A DNA stretch of 64,000 nucleotides from Gnetum montanum (taxonomy: Eukaryota; Streptophyta; Gnetopsida; Gnetales; Gnetaceae), in NCBI GenBank assembly GCA_015680685.1, contig MNCI01025178.1, positions 127,073 to 191,072 of the forward strand, written 5' to 3'. The position numbers and the translations under genes were made by a program. Numbering within the stretch: position 1 is the first letter of the stretch; every line of letters starts with the position of its first letter. Of this stretch, positions 1-11,199 are shown one piece after another. A model generated the notes under the pieces. The model saw nothing but the letters and a program-made list of their open reading frames with translations, was not told where the DNA came from and made no database searches.

Positions 1-434
1 TCGAGCGTAAACACATATTCACTTAGTAATCCCAATAGCATTATTGCTTGGTTCTCCCAATATCATAGCGCTTGGTAATTCCAGTAGTGGATACATGGGC
101 TCAAGACATGCACAGCAAGTTGGGAATAGACACTCATTGCTCGTAAGCTAGTTTAGCATTTATCTTCCTATTTTTAGTTAGATTGAATTATTAATTTCTC
201 TATTATCATTAGAAGTAGCATAAAGCCACAACAACATCAACAACCATATGTATCACCTTAGAATAAACCATACATGACAAAGATACCACTAGTCCAAGTG
301 GGAAAACAATCTCATGTGATTAATGCTTAATGATCTAGAAGCCACAACAAGTCCCATCCATAAAATTTGGTTGAATTACGTGTGAACACTTGTGATTCAT
401 ATGACTGGGCATAGGAGGTACCTGCCACTCATCA
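1..434 (+). repeat. LTR1: 3' part of an A-type LTR (cut by window edge)
   Basis: Ends in the shared LTR terminus (gtacctgccactcatca) followed at once by a primer-binding-site relic and a gag reading frame, so it is the R/U5 part of a 5' LTR on the plus strand. It carries three copies of a short unit of the type 'cttggtaattccagtag' (about 20-105). The closest relative by eye in the window is LTR5 (about 19590-20011), which has the same three-unit arrangement and matching flanks, closer than LTR2. Confidence 0.85.
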
Positions 435-435
435 T

Positions 436-455
436 TGGCTTTGATGCTAAGGATG
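436..455 (+). other. Primer-binding site relic of A1
   Basis: One base after the LTR end the sequence reads tggctttgatgctaaggatg. It sits where B2 has the tRNA-Asp-type PBS TGGCACCGTTGCTGGGGA, and only the TGGC start and scattered positions still match. Confidence 0.5.
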
Positions 456-564
456 GTGCTAGTTATCTAGATCATTTTTATTATAAATGATCACTATAAA
501 AGTATGAACGATTTATCTTTTAGAAAATATTAATATTTTATTTCAAATTCCACACATTAAAAAT

Positions 565-3131
565 ATGTCTTCTTCACATAGAACCAATAATGCATCGTAT
601 GATGAAAACATTCACTGGAGAACTAATAAGATCTACACTAAAGGGAATTGGAGTGAACAACCTCAAGCAAGGATTTCATATACTCATTTCCATTCTTACT
701 ATAGGTAAGGACTACATTTAGTTGCCACAAACAATCCTAGAAGAGATGGAGAAAGTCCTAGAATAAGGAGGTCCTCAAGGCCTAGGACCTCCTCTAAACC
801 TAGAATAGATAAATCAAGGGACCATAGGGAGAACTATAAAAGCCATGGCAATTCTCCCAGTTCCTAATCTTCCTCTTTCTCTTCAACCTCTAATTCTAAT
901 GAAGATGAACGTAGGTATAGAGATAAAGCTCCACTATGGGGTCAAGATAAAGATAGAAATCAAACCCAAGGACAAGATGAAAGACATTAAAGTGAGCATA
1001 GACAAGATGATCATAATCTGATGAATAAAAATATAGATTATCCCTACATGTTTGATAAAAATGAACCCTTGTTGGCTACTAGGGGCCTAACAAAGATTTG
1101 AAAGGTAGTTCAAATACCTTAAAGCCATCAAAGGGATAGTCACATAAGATAGCTTGATATGGACTACATTCCTAAATTTAGGGGAGGCTATAATTTTGAT
1201 CCACAACATCATTTACAAGCCTTCCATGATGCCTAAGCCTTGTAAAATATTGAACATAAGGGTAAAAATCTTAATCTCTTCCCTAGGACACTAATAGATG
1301 AAGCAGGAAGCTAGTATAGATTGTTGGAACTAGATTCCATCCACCCATGGTCCACAATGTTGGAGCTCTTAAATGAAAAATACTAAACCTATGTAAGAGT
1401 GTCCAACCTAAGAAAATAAATCCAAAGATGGAAGCAAGAAAATCATGAACCCTTGGATGTGGCCTTGGATAGATACTATTCGCTATTACATAGATGTCTA
1501 AGCCATGATTTCTCTCAAAAAGAGCAACTTTGCCACATCATAGATGGGCTTGATAATCAAATGAGAGAGATTCTGAGGATTTATGCCCAAGGTTAGTTAT
1601 ACAAACTAAAAGTCCATCAAATACAAAGGTTAATCAAGTGGTTGGCAAAAGAAGAAGGATAGTTATGTAAACTAGCGAATGTAGAGAAATATAATTAGGA
1701 CCCAAGTCTTTAAGGAAATGGGGTCCATATCTATGATAAGGAAAAAGAGGCAGCTCTTGGTGAGGTGATTTCACAACAAATCTTGTCAATACAAAAGTCC
1801 ATCGATGAGCTTGAAGCAAGGATAGATAAGATGTGGGAGTTGATGAATGACAAAGTTACAACTTATGTGAAAATCATAGGGGAGAGAGTAACATCACATG
1901 AATCAATTGATCAAAACAAGAGGAGGAAAAAGAACTAAGAAATTAGTAGAAACACATATTGGTAAAAAGGAAAAATGGCTATAGAAGAAGAGGCTATAAA
2001 CTCAACCATAGAAGATAATGATGGATGTGACATCTACCTATATGAACATCCAAAGGGTTATTACTCAATTATGTTACATCTACATGAGTATTGGTCCTTT
2101 GCTTTGAATCCCAAGTTTGTACAAAAGTAATTGCCTAGGAAGTTACCTTATTCACAAGGTAATTATCAACAATCTTACAACCAATCATACTATCCTAGTG
2201 GGATTTCTTATCAGCCTCAAAAATCCTATCAACTATAGTGGCAAAACCCGTAATCATTAAGGAGGCCATCATCAAACCAACACTATTCTTACTACCAACC
2301 AGACCCATATGGATATTACATCCAACAACCCATTTTCCTGATTGGTTCTACTTCCTTTACCTTTAATCACTACCACCACTATCCCAAAGATCATCAACCT
2401 ACAACATCTTCTGAAGGATCACCACCTTACACCTCTTATCCTCTATCATATTCTCAATATTCTCATACTTCCCTCCATCACATGTCACTGCTAGTAACAA
2501 AAGAAGGTTCATTAGTAAAATATTAATAGGAGAATGTCACTTGTTCTATAAACATACATAAAAATGATAATTCTAGTAGATTTCAACCACAACCTCAGAA
2601 ACATCCTTTCTTTAGGGTAGTTTCCTCACACAAGATAAAACTTGTAGACCTACTTGTGCATCAAAACCTGCACAAGGCCTATTTGATGCAATACCCTTCC
2701 TTACAAAAATGATGTTTCCTAATCATACGCAAAAGCCAACATCCATCACCACTCCAACACAAGATGGAAATGATGAACCTATCATTATGGAAAGATAGAA
2801 ACCTCCATGCATCACTAATAATGATAATGAATGCAATTTTGGGCCAAAGGTTCAAAATATCAATACAGCCCCTATGCCAACCCACCACATAGTTAAGGAA
2901 CAAGTGTGTGAGCAACAAAAAGTCTACGCAATAGCCACTAAACCAGAGGACACCCAGTGGCTTGGAAATAAGAGTGCAAAACAATTTAAAAGACGCATGG
3001 AACCAACTAAGCCACTTATTAGCTCTTGTTCCACTTTTAAGCTTGGTCATGGGAAAGATTACCATCCTAAATCAAGAACTAATAAGCACTTTTTATTTTT
3101 TTTTAATAAATTTTTTATTTTATTTTCCTAG
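565..3131 (+). pseudogene. gag-like polyprotein pseudogene of A1
   Basis: Starts with ATG at 565 (MSSSHRTNNASYDEN...). It can be followed mostly in one frame for over 2 kb, broken mainly by in-frame TAG/TAA, many at positions where the A2 or B2 copy has Gln. Recognisable parts are an Arg/Ser-rich N-terminal region (about 700-960), a capsid-like core (about 1150-1600: FRGGYNFDPQHHLQAFHDA, then VSNLRK and EQLCHIIDGL), a small cysteine/histidine motif near 2027-2060 (CDIYLYEHPKGYY; other copies read C-x2-C-x3-H), a Tyr/Pro/Gln-rich stretch (2150-2480), and the conserved linker VYAIATKPEDTQWL (2922-2963). In B-type elements this linker lies between protease and RT; here it runs straight into the end-of-pol tail (FKLGHGKD). 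Family: plant Ty3/gypsy gag. Not functional. Confidence 0.8.
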
Positions 3132-5190
3132 TTCTTCAAAATTTTTCTGATTCATAATATGTTTTCCATTTCTTATTATTTTTCTTTTCTTTATAATTTT
3201 CTCTTTTCTTAAGCCATTTTCTTTATGTTTATGAATGTTTTTTACATTTTTGTTAATAATATTGCCAAGTCATGATGCAGAAGTTAACGTTATATGTTGG
3301 GTTTTTGTGCTATGCTATCAAGATGATTTGGTAAGTAATTGTGTGAAGTAGTTAGACCATCTCATGCATCCCTCCAGTTTTCTAAATAAAAAGGTCTTTT
3401 GTCATAAAAGAAATTTGGTTCTTCTTTCAAGAAACTAAAATTCATTAATGATCATTGTACCTTGAAGGAAGAGGGAATGACCAAGTGGGAATGGCAAAGG
3501 GTATAACCTTAAGGAAACTTTGTGGGTTCTCTTCTTGACTTCCTTTGTGTGGTTTATGACTCCTCTTGGAATATATCATCACTCCTCTATTGACAAATAA
3601 AAGGAAAGCTATGTCTTTGCATGGTGTAGTTCCAATTTTAAAAAATATTTAAAATTCAAAAAAATTAAAAAAAACAATAATGGAAATTCAAAGCACACCC
3701 TTAGACACAATAATGACCTACAAGCACTAGTTATGGGGTTGGAAAGACATGCTGCCCATGCTTGAAGGTTCCCCTCTAACTAAGGACATTCCTTCCTTCT
3801 TCTCTTTTCTTCTCTTGTTGGAGTGATGCTTATTCTTTATGGTGGTCATGGACTCATAATGGTTTGCAAGAAAGAACACATCAATGCAAGATCACTATTA
3901 ATGGTATGGACTTGGTCTGAATCTTGAATAGATAGGTACGTGCTCATTTTAATCACATTTGATGCAAGAACCTATTATGCACATGGTAACCTACCTTGCA
4001 TCCCAATCTCTAAAATCCCTTCTCATCTCATTCATTCATATCGCTACTACATATGATTATGAGCCTTTTGAATTTTTGTAGCATAGTGAAAAATCCCAAC
4101 CAAGGTACTTGTGTGTTGTTTGGAATAAATACATGGTCTATATTTACCTTCTAGGATACCCACTACATTTATAGAAGTGGTTATGCAAGGGCATTATGGC
4201 AGGAGCCTACTTTGGGGAGGATCCACTTGCATAACTTTCGATGATCATGGCTTTGAACTAACCTTCATGTCTTCCAAAACATCAGTGATGGTTTCTATGA
4301 ATTTATGCATGATTTTGGGACTACTTATCACTAGCTTCACTTAGTTTTTCCTACTTTTCTATTTCCATATTCTTCAAATTCAAAATTTCTTGGTCATCTT
4401 GTGAATTAGACCTTTGGTTTTCATTACTTAAAAACATGTGCACTTTTGGAGTTATGCTTATTAGTCATGAGGGCTAGGAATGTCCACTTTGAAATTTTTC
4501 TAACATCCTATTTTCAAACATTATGGTAACTAATAGTAATTGACCAAAATAAGATGAACAACTTCATGATTTTAGTTACCACATAGCCTTGGGCATAGTA
4601 TGTTGTCATTACCTTGTGCTTAAATGCACACTAAGGGATCCGAAAAGGGTTAATTATTAAGGAAAATTTACCAAAACTAATGTTGATCCTTTAGTGACTA
4701 CAAGTGATGCTAAAAGAAATGCCTAAGAAAGAAGTTCTTTTGCTAGGCATGAAAATGAAGCCAAGAGAGGAACAAATGAGGACATGCCCATGGACAAATA
4801 TTAACACATACAGGATAATGGGTCAAACATCACATGATTGCTCAATCCATGGGATGATGAGAAGAAATTTCAATCTATCCTCCAAGAATGTTTTGCATAA
4901 CCAAAGAAGCATCAACATAACAATTAACGTTGGAAGTTTTCCACCACTAGTAGCAATAAGGAGAATCATCTTTAGCGGATTTTTGAAGACCTTTGCAAAT
5001 TTTGTAATCTTCAATGTTTGTCCAATATTTTTATATCTTTATCATTTTGTCTACATCCACTTGAATAAAATTTTGTAAAGTGGCACTCAAAGTCAATCAG
5101 TAGTTAATCAATAATCCCATACCTTCCCAATATTTCGTAAAGAACTTGTTCCTCCTTTTGTTCATTCTAGAATGTGTTTTCATTTAGTCA
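3132..5190 (+). repeat. Noncoding 3' region of A1
   Basis: No gene seen. Several blocks recur in A2 and in the B elements: the block around 3260-3420 matches the complement of 26350-26510; the block with gtctttgcatggtgtagttc at about 3613-3636 and the block at 3690-3770 recur at about 13045/13110, 26150/26000 and 39100/39000; the 'ggggaggatccacttgcata' type block is near 4213. The stretch 4690-4770 matches the complement of 25010-25090. This is conserved untranslated sequence of the element. Confidence 0.7.
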
Positions 5191-5198
5191 TGGGGGTA
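5191..5198 (+). other. Polypurine tract of A1
   Basis: tgggggta lies directly before the LTR2 start (tgatgaatca). The same catgggggta signal precedes LTR3 (17109-17117) and, on the minus strand, the 3' LTRs of A2 (24564-24573) and B2 (37767-37776). Confidence 0.7.
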
Positions 5199-6111
5199 TG
5201 ATGAATCATATTTTGCATAGGCCACATGATGAAGCATCATGGTTGGCCACATCAACGGGATGTCGTCAACGTGATCCTATCAATGTAGGGTTTGAACCAT
5301 TGATGTGCACCTATCAACAAGTCTTCCTGTTTCACCTATAAATACCTACTCACTAGCCACATTTATAGCATAAGTCTCATGATTATAGCAAAGGTCTAGT
5401 AGTTTTTCCACTTGAAAGCTAGAATATTTTCTATGTGTCCACAATAGAGGTCAAAGAATGTACAAATTTTTATTTGAGCACTATTGTACCTTAGCATTGT
5501 AGTGGGTATGGCAATAAAGATGAGCTTTCTGAAAAACCTTGCAACACTTTGAAATAAGATTAATTATTTCCTCTATGCATTTAATATTTTAGAAATTTCC
5601 TTTAATGCTTTAAGTAATTAAATTAAGCTAATTTAAGTTAGATAAATACTGATTAAATAGAAATTAATTAAACATATAAGTACGACCACTTTGAGCATAC
5701 ATTTGGTGCTGGTAATCCCAGTAATGTTTAATGTTTGGTAACTTAGTAGCATTAAACGTGTTTAGGATGTGTACAACAAGTTGGAATGGATGCTTATGTT
5801 AGGATTAGTTAAATTGTAGTTGGTTAGTGTAAATTAGTAATTAAATATATAATTCTTTATTCTTTATTCTTAGGTGACTTACAACATAAAACATAAAACT
5901 GATAAAAATCATATGCCTTAATTGCACTTAACCATACCTTTGCATTTCACAAGTGTAATTAGGAAGACAATGACTATAACAATTAGTTTCACCTCCTAGA
6001 GACCAATGTACTTAGAAGGCTATAAGTCCATTGAAATTAAATTTGATTGAATCGTGTGTGAACACTTAGTGATTTGTATGGTTGGACATAGGGTCTACTT
6101 GCCACTCATCA
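5199..6111 (+). repeat. LTR2 (shared by A1 and B1)
   Basis: 913 bases from TGATGAATCA to CACTCATCA. It has a TATA box (ctataaatac, about 5336-5345), two copies of the 'ggtaatcccagtaatg' unit (5712-5760), and the conserved end. It is preceded by A1's polypurine tract and followed by a PBS-like sequence, so it is formally both the 3' LTR of A1 and the 5' LTR of B1. Confidence 0.85.
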
Positions 6112-6112
6112 T

Positions 6113-6131
6113 TAGCACCATTGTCAAAGAC
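6113..6131 (+). other. Primer-binding site of B1 (tRNA-Asp type, decayed)
   Basis: tagcaccattgtcaaagac starts two bases after the LTR2 end and aligns with the clean B2 site TGGCACCGTTGCTGGGGAC. Differences are mostly G-to-A or C-to-T. The leader that follows (ctatctagaacttag) also matches the B2 leader (ctacgtagaacatag). Confidence 0.6.
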
Positions 6132-6284
6132 TTGCAGTTTGATATGTAGGCTATCTAGAACTTAGTGAAAATTATTGAAGATCATTGGAACAAACTCTAA
6201 AGTCATAATCATTCAAATAATAATAATAATTACACTTAAAGCACACTATTATTTTTCTTCTAAGTGAAAATTTCTTTTTCTCAT

Positions 6285-8120
6285 AGGCACAAGGAATTGA
6301 AACTACCAGTGCCCCAAGAATTCAAATTTATGTATACTCATCTAAATGAGTTTGTGCCTAATTTCACCTTCATCTTGCATTAGAATGAACAACTATGGTG
6401 GAGATACATGGAGGGCAACATTATGTTGCTACCTGACCGATCTGTTCCTGTAATGTTACTCCAAACTCTCAATAGGTTGGGCATCCAAGATCTTCAAAAA
6501 GAGTAGATTGTGCAAGACAATGACTATTAGGACTATCGTCCCACTGAAACACCATGCAAAAGATATTGGAAATAGAAGAAGCACCATGAAGCTATGAAGG
6601 GAAAATAGTTGATTGACTCCTTGTACCTACTCAACCAAAAAGATAATGAGGATCCTTCCTTTGAGGGTTTTCAACATGAAGATTCTCCACCCCTTAACGC
6701 TAGTAAATGGGGCTTCAACCCAAACTTACAGTTCACTATCAACAATCTTGGTTCAGGAAAAAGTAGGAGTCTAAGCAGGGGCTCGAGCAAGCATCATGAT
6801 GATGATAAACCTAATGATTGTGAGCATGAAAAGTAGAGATGAGGTGGCAGACACCATGGTGGTGATAGTCCTCCTCCTTCTTCATCCTCTTCATCAACAT
6901 TTCCTTTTTCTTCCTTTGAATCTAATCAAAATTATAGGGGACAAAACTATGATGGAGGTGAACGATGAGACAATAATGATCATAAACCCAGCCATGAACG
7001 AAGGGGTAGAAGAGGACATCATAGGCATCATCAAAATAATGATAATGATGAACCTTTTCTTGAAACTCGAAGCATGCTAAATATCATAGAGGTAATCAGA
7101 ATTCAAACCAGGCATGTGAAAGATAGTAGAATCAAGAGGGTGGATATGAACAATATTCCTAGATTTGAGGGGAGATATAATTCATATCAATAGACCTTTT
7201 TTCAATCCTTTCATGATGCTTGTGCCTTGCATAACATTGAAAATGATTAGCAAAAGCTTAAGTTATTTCCTAGGACACTCACAAAATAAGTAGAAAGTTG
7301 GTACCACTACTTGGAGTTAGAATCAATTTGCAAATCGAGTATAATGCTTAAGTTGTTCAATGATAAATATCAAACATTCTACAGAATGTCAAAATTTGAG
7401 AAAGTAAATCCAAGGTTGGAGATAAGAAATAAATAAACCCTTGAATGCAGTGATGGGAAGGTATTACTTCCTTTTGCACAGATGTCCTATCCATGGTTAT
7501 TCTCAATAGGAGCAGCTTCACCACACCATAGATGAGCTCCAATAAAAAATGAAGAGAACCCTTGGGATCTATGCCTAAGGGATATTGTTAGAACTTTAAG
7601 CCCATTAGATCCAAAGGCTAATTGAGCAAGTTGAAAAAGAAGAAGGTGAGTGTAGGAAATGGGAAAGTACTAAAGAATATAATTGAGATCCTTCCATAAA
7701 AAAAAGCCGAGGTCTAATTTTGTGATAGTGAGGGGGAAGCATCACTTGATGAAGTGGTGTAGTGAAACAATTTCTCGATTTAAAATTATATTTTTGAAAT
7801 TTTGGCTAAGGTAAACAAAATATGAGAATCTTTGGATGAAAAATTCCAAACTACTCTAAAAATTGCAAAAGAGTCCAAAGAGAAAAGTAGTGATTGTGAT
7901 TATAGGAGAAGAAAGGAAGTTGAACATGCCTATTAAAGAGATAAGGGCAAAGTTACTATAGTAGAAGACGTTGTGAAGTTATAATTAGATGATGATGGTA
8001 GATGTGACATTTGCTAATATGAACATCGTAAGGTATGTTACCCTATTATATCACACTTGCAAGAATCTAGGATGTATGCATTGAATCCTAGGTTGGAAAG
8101 AAGGCAAGCACCCAGAAGGT
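6285..8120 (+). pseudogene. gag pseudogene of B1
   Basis: Homologous, with stops and frame changes, to the better-preserved B2 gag (41177-43094). At about 6300-6480 the frame reads LPVPQEFKFMYTHLNEFV then FTFILH, equivalent to B2 EYVLEFTFILHQDEE. A His/Asp- and Ser-rich region follows (6600-7070), then the capsid-like core (about 7130-7600), and a Cys/His motif near 8005-8045 in the position of B2's CEICQYDHPKGCC. Start codon not identified; the region equivalent to the B2 start (MFSSSH) is degraded near 6255-6290. Confidence 0.7.
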
Positions 8121-8750
8121 TGCCTTATCCTCAAGGCAATTCTAAGTAGTTCCACCAACAACAAGCTTATTATCCAAGTGGAGCTCCATCACAACCATAT
8201 GAGTAATACCAATAGTGATAGCACCCATAGTCATGGGGGATGCCACCACCAAGGTAGTAGCACCCCTACAAGCAACTAGATCCATATGGGTACTATAATT
8301 AGCAACCCATGTCTCCATGTAACTTTTCTAGTCACACTTCTTTTCAACATCACTGCTACCTTTTGAAGTAGTATAGAGCTCATTCTCCATCTCCTAGAGG
8401 GAAGTACCCATATCCTTATCATCCTCCTCATCCTTTAGCACATGTCCCTCCATCCTCATCCCAATTACCTTATGCTCCATCCATGAAGGATGAGATTCCC
8501 ATGTAGCTACAGTAATGTAACGCTATCAGGGCCATTAACTTACAATTCGTTCCTCCACCTAGTGAAATGGAAACTAGACACAGAAAAAGATCATTCTTCT
8601 AAATTGATAGCCCTACAAAGCCCTCACTAACTCATACAACTAGTCACCCTGTGTCTCCTTCATCCTCTACACCTATTTCCTTTGAGAACCCTTCAAACCA
8701 AATGCATTCCAAGATCCACACAGTTATGTTAGCCCACACTGTATCTATTT
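8121..8750 (+). pseudogene. gag C-terminal Pro/Gln/Tyr-rich region of B1
   Basis: Between the Cys/His motif and the protease the sequence encodes, in broken frames, a low-complexity Tyr/Pro/Gln/Ser-rich stretch. The same kind of stretch follows the Cys/His motif in A1 and A2. No domain recognised. Confidence 0.5.
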
Positions 8751-8761
8751 AGATCAAGGTT

Positions 8762-9211
8762 GTGAATCTTCCTAGGAAAAGAGGTGATCCTAGAAGTTCC
8801 CTCATCTATTTGCAAATTGCAAGAAATGATCCATCCAGGGGTCTTCTTGATTTAGGTTCTAGTATCAATTTGATTTCTCATGAAATGTACAAAGCTTGGA
8901 ACTTGCCTCCTCTAAAGAAGAGCAACATTTGTTTAGAATTAATACATCACTTCCCATCACTATTCTCTTGGAGTTGGTGGACAACATTGTGACCACTATT
9001 TGTGGATGGTCCTATCCTACCAATTTCTTGGTGATCAAGGTTAATAACTACAAGGGGGACTTCCCAATCATAATGGGAAGGGCCTGGTTAAGAACTATTG
9101 ATGCACAAATGAGCATTAGAGATCTTTCCCTAGAAATTTCTAAGGAAAATGCATTTAGAAAGATTAAGAAGAAGAGAGTTCCATGCATCATGTACAACGA
9201 TACAGGGTGAA
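8762..9211 (+). pseudogene. Retroviral-type aspartic protease domain of B1
   Basis: Frame reads GLLDLGSSINLISHEMYKAW at about 8840-8900, where family members have the catalytic Asp-Ser-Gly; here it is Asp-Leu-Gly. Then follow NLPPLKKSNI and, after a frame change, GWSYPTNFLVIKVNN and DFPIIMGRAWL, matching the minus-strand B2 protease at 40073-40560. The DSG-to-DLG change and the frame change make it inactive. Confidence 0.8.
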
Positions 9212-9289
9212 ATTGTGTGTAAAAGTTATGGTTTATCAAAAGCACATCAATAAAAGCATGTAGATAGTATGAAAATTAATCTAAAATCT

Positions 9290-9600
9290 AAAAGTAAATG
9301 TACATAATAGCCACAAAATAAGAGGGCACCCAGTTGCTAACAACTGATCCTAAAAGTAGCACACTTTGCATGGAATCAACTAAGAGCTTAACATGTGCTT
9401 ATGTTGAAGGCATGGATGAATTGAAGCAAGTTCATCACCAACTCTCTAAGGATGAACTTGATGACACTTATTGGAAAGAGTTGGAAATCCCTGACAATTT
9501 AAAATAGAAGCCCTTAGAGTTGAAACCTCTACCTACCAACATCAAGTAGGTATTCTTAAAAAATGGTAAGTCGGTAATAATTAATACCAACCTTGCTCCT
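9290..9600 (+). pseudogene. Linker between protease and RT of B1
   Basis: Carries the family linker (MYIIATK, one stop, then EGTQLLTTD) found also in A1, A2 and B2. Downstream comes LPLLTN-type sequence leading into RT. It serves as a landmark for the internal deletions in the other copies. Confidence 0.6.
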
Positions 9601-9689
9601 AAAAAAAAAGAGAAGCTACTGAATGTGATTAATAAATAGCCAATAGCCTTTGCTTGGTCATACCCTAAACTCACTAGGATTGATCTTAG

Positions 9690-10330
9690 GATATGCTAGC
9701 ATTTTATCGATATTGATCCTTCCAACAAGTCAAATAGACAATTGCAACGATGGTTGAATCCCATATTGAAGAATATCATCAAAGAGAAAATTGAACAACT
9801 CCTCAAGGCAAGGTTCATCTATCCAGGTGCGAATAGTGAGTTGATTAGCCCACTTATGATTGTACTAAAGAAAGGTGGAAAATGATAAGTCTATATTGAT
9901 TTTAGGTTGTTGAACATGGCAACCTACAAGATCATTTTCCATTACCATTTATGGACCAAGTGTTGGACACTATCACTAGGAATTGCTATGATAGCTTTTT
10001 GGATGGTTATAGTGGCTATAACCAAATTAAAATTGTGTTAGAAGAGTAGACCAAAATAATATACACAAGTCCCTAGGGGACTTTTGCATATAAAAATATG
10101 GCTTTTGGTTTGTGCATTGCCCTTGTAACATCTCAATGTCTTGTCCTAAGTATTTTTCAATAGGAGATTGGTAGTGAGGAGGAAGTCTTCATGGATGACT
10201 CCTCCACCTATGGCACTACATTTGAGCAAGCCCTAGACTACCTTGAACAAGTATTTAAAAGATGTGTGGAGACTAATCTAGGCTCAATTGGCAAAAGAGC
10301 CATCTGATGGTCTAAGAAGGAATTGTGCTA
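9690..10330 (+). pseudogene. Reverse transcriptase domain of B1
   Basis: Recognisable Ty3/gypsy RT blocks in changing frames: KIEQLLKARFIYPG...SPLMIVLKKGG (about 9785-9885), FLDGYSGYNQI (about 9996-10028), GTFAYKNMAFGLCIA (about 10078-10122) and the catalytic box FMDDSSTYG (about 10188-10214), followed by FKRCVETNL. Catalytic aspartates survive in the DD box, but several stops and frameshifts rule out function. Known role of the family: copies element RNA into cDNA in cytoplasmic particles. Confidence 0.9.
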
Positions 10331-10559
10331 GGGCATGGAATCTCACAAGAAAGGATTGACATTAACCCTAAAAAGATTAGGATCATCCAAGAAATAACCC
10401 ATTAGTTGAAAATCATTAAATATTTTTAGTAATTCCTTGGACACATTGGCTACTACTAGTGATCCATAGAGAATTTCTCTAAGATTGCAAAACCATTGGT
10501 TGAGCTAACAAAGAAATATGCTCCATTTACATGGACTAAAAAAATGTGAAAAAGCATTC

Positions 10560-10990
10560 CAATAGCTTAAGGAGAAGCTTGTAGAAACTCTAATTCTACC
10601 AGCACCTGATTGGTCCAATCCATTTCACATCATGATGAACATATCGAACTAAGCCTTGGGAGTTGTGCTTACACAATTGGATGATCAAAAACATCCTTAT
10701 TATATCCACTATGCAAGCTGAAGCATTGTGGGTTGACATCTTAACTACATCAAAATAGAGAAAGGGCTAATTATGGTGGTGTATGCTTTCGAGAAATTTA
10801 GGTAGTATGTTCTTGGATAAAAAGTGTTTGTGCAAATTGATTACAATACCATTTACTTTCTTATGAACAAGCTGACGATGAGCCCCTGTGTCCTATGGTG
10901 GCTCATGATCTTGCAGGAGTTTGATCTTACAATGTTAGATCGAAAAGAGACTAAGAATGTAATTTTTGATCACTTGTCTTGGTTACAATG
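10560..10990 (+). pseudogene. RNase H domain of B1
   Basis: Blocks typical of gypsy RNase H: VVLTQLDDQKHPYYIHYAS (about 10659-10716), NYIKIEKGLIMVVYAFEKFR (about 10745-10803), then MSPCVLWWLMILQEFDLT and ETKNVIFDHLSWL near 10880-10985. Stops are scattered through it. Confidence 0.8.
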
Positions 10991-11199
10991 AGAAAACAAA
11001 GAGGAGGAGAGCTTGCTCTCTAATCAATTTCCTGATGAACTCCTCTTTGTTGATGCAATAAATGAACAAGTGCCCTATGAACTTACATGATACAATGGCA
11101 TCCTCACTTATCTTCTCACTTCGGAGATGCCACAATACTTGAACTACTGAAAGAAACAACAATTTCTTCATTAGGCCAAATGCTTCATGAAAATCAATA

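Larger units (their letters stand above)
1..6111 (+). mobile_element. Element A1: gag-only Tat/Athila-like Ty3/gypsy derivative
   Basis: Order seen: LTR1, PBS relic, gag-like pseudogene, long noncoding region, polypurine tract, LTR2. The same order and internal sequence occur inverted in A2 (23611-30104), which shows this is a real family and not one broken copy. No protease active site, reverse transcriptase, RNase H or integrase core is visible between the LTRs. LTR2 is followed directly by the leader of element B1, so A1 and B1 appear to share it. The left part of LTR1 and any left target duplication lie outside the window. Confidence 0.75.

Noticed and set aside
20-105. CRISPR-like array (regularly spaced short repeats)
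   Set aside because: Plant LTR context, degenerate repeats, only two or three units, located at the same place in every LTR.
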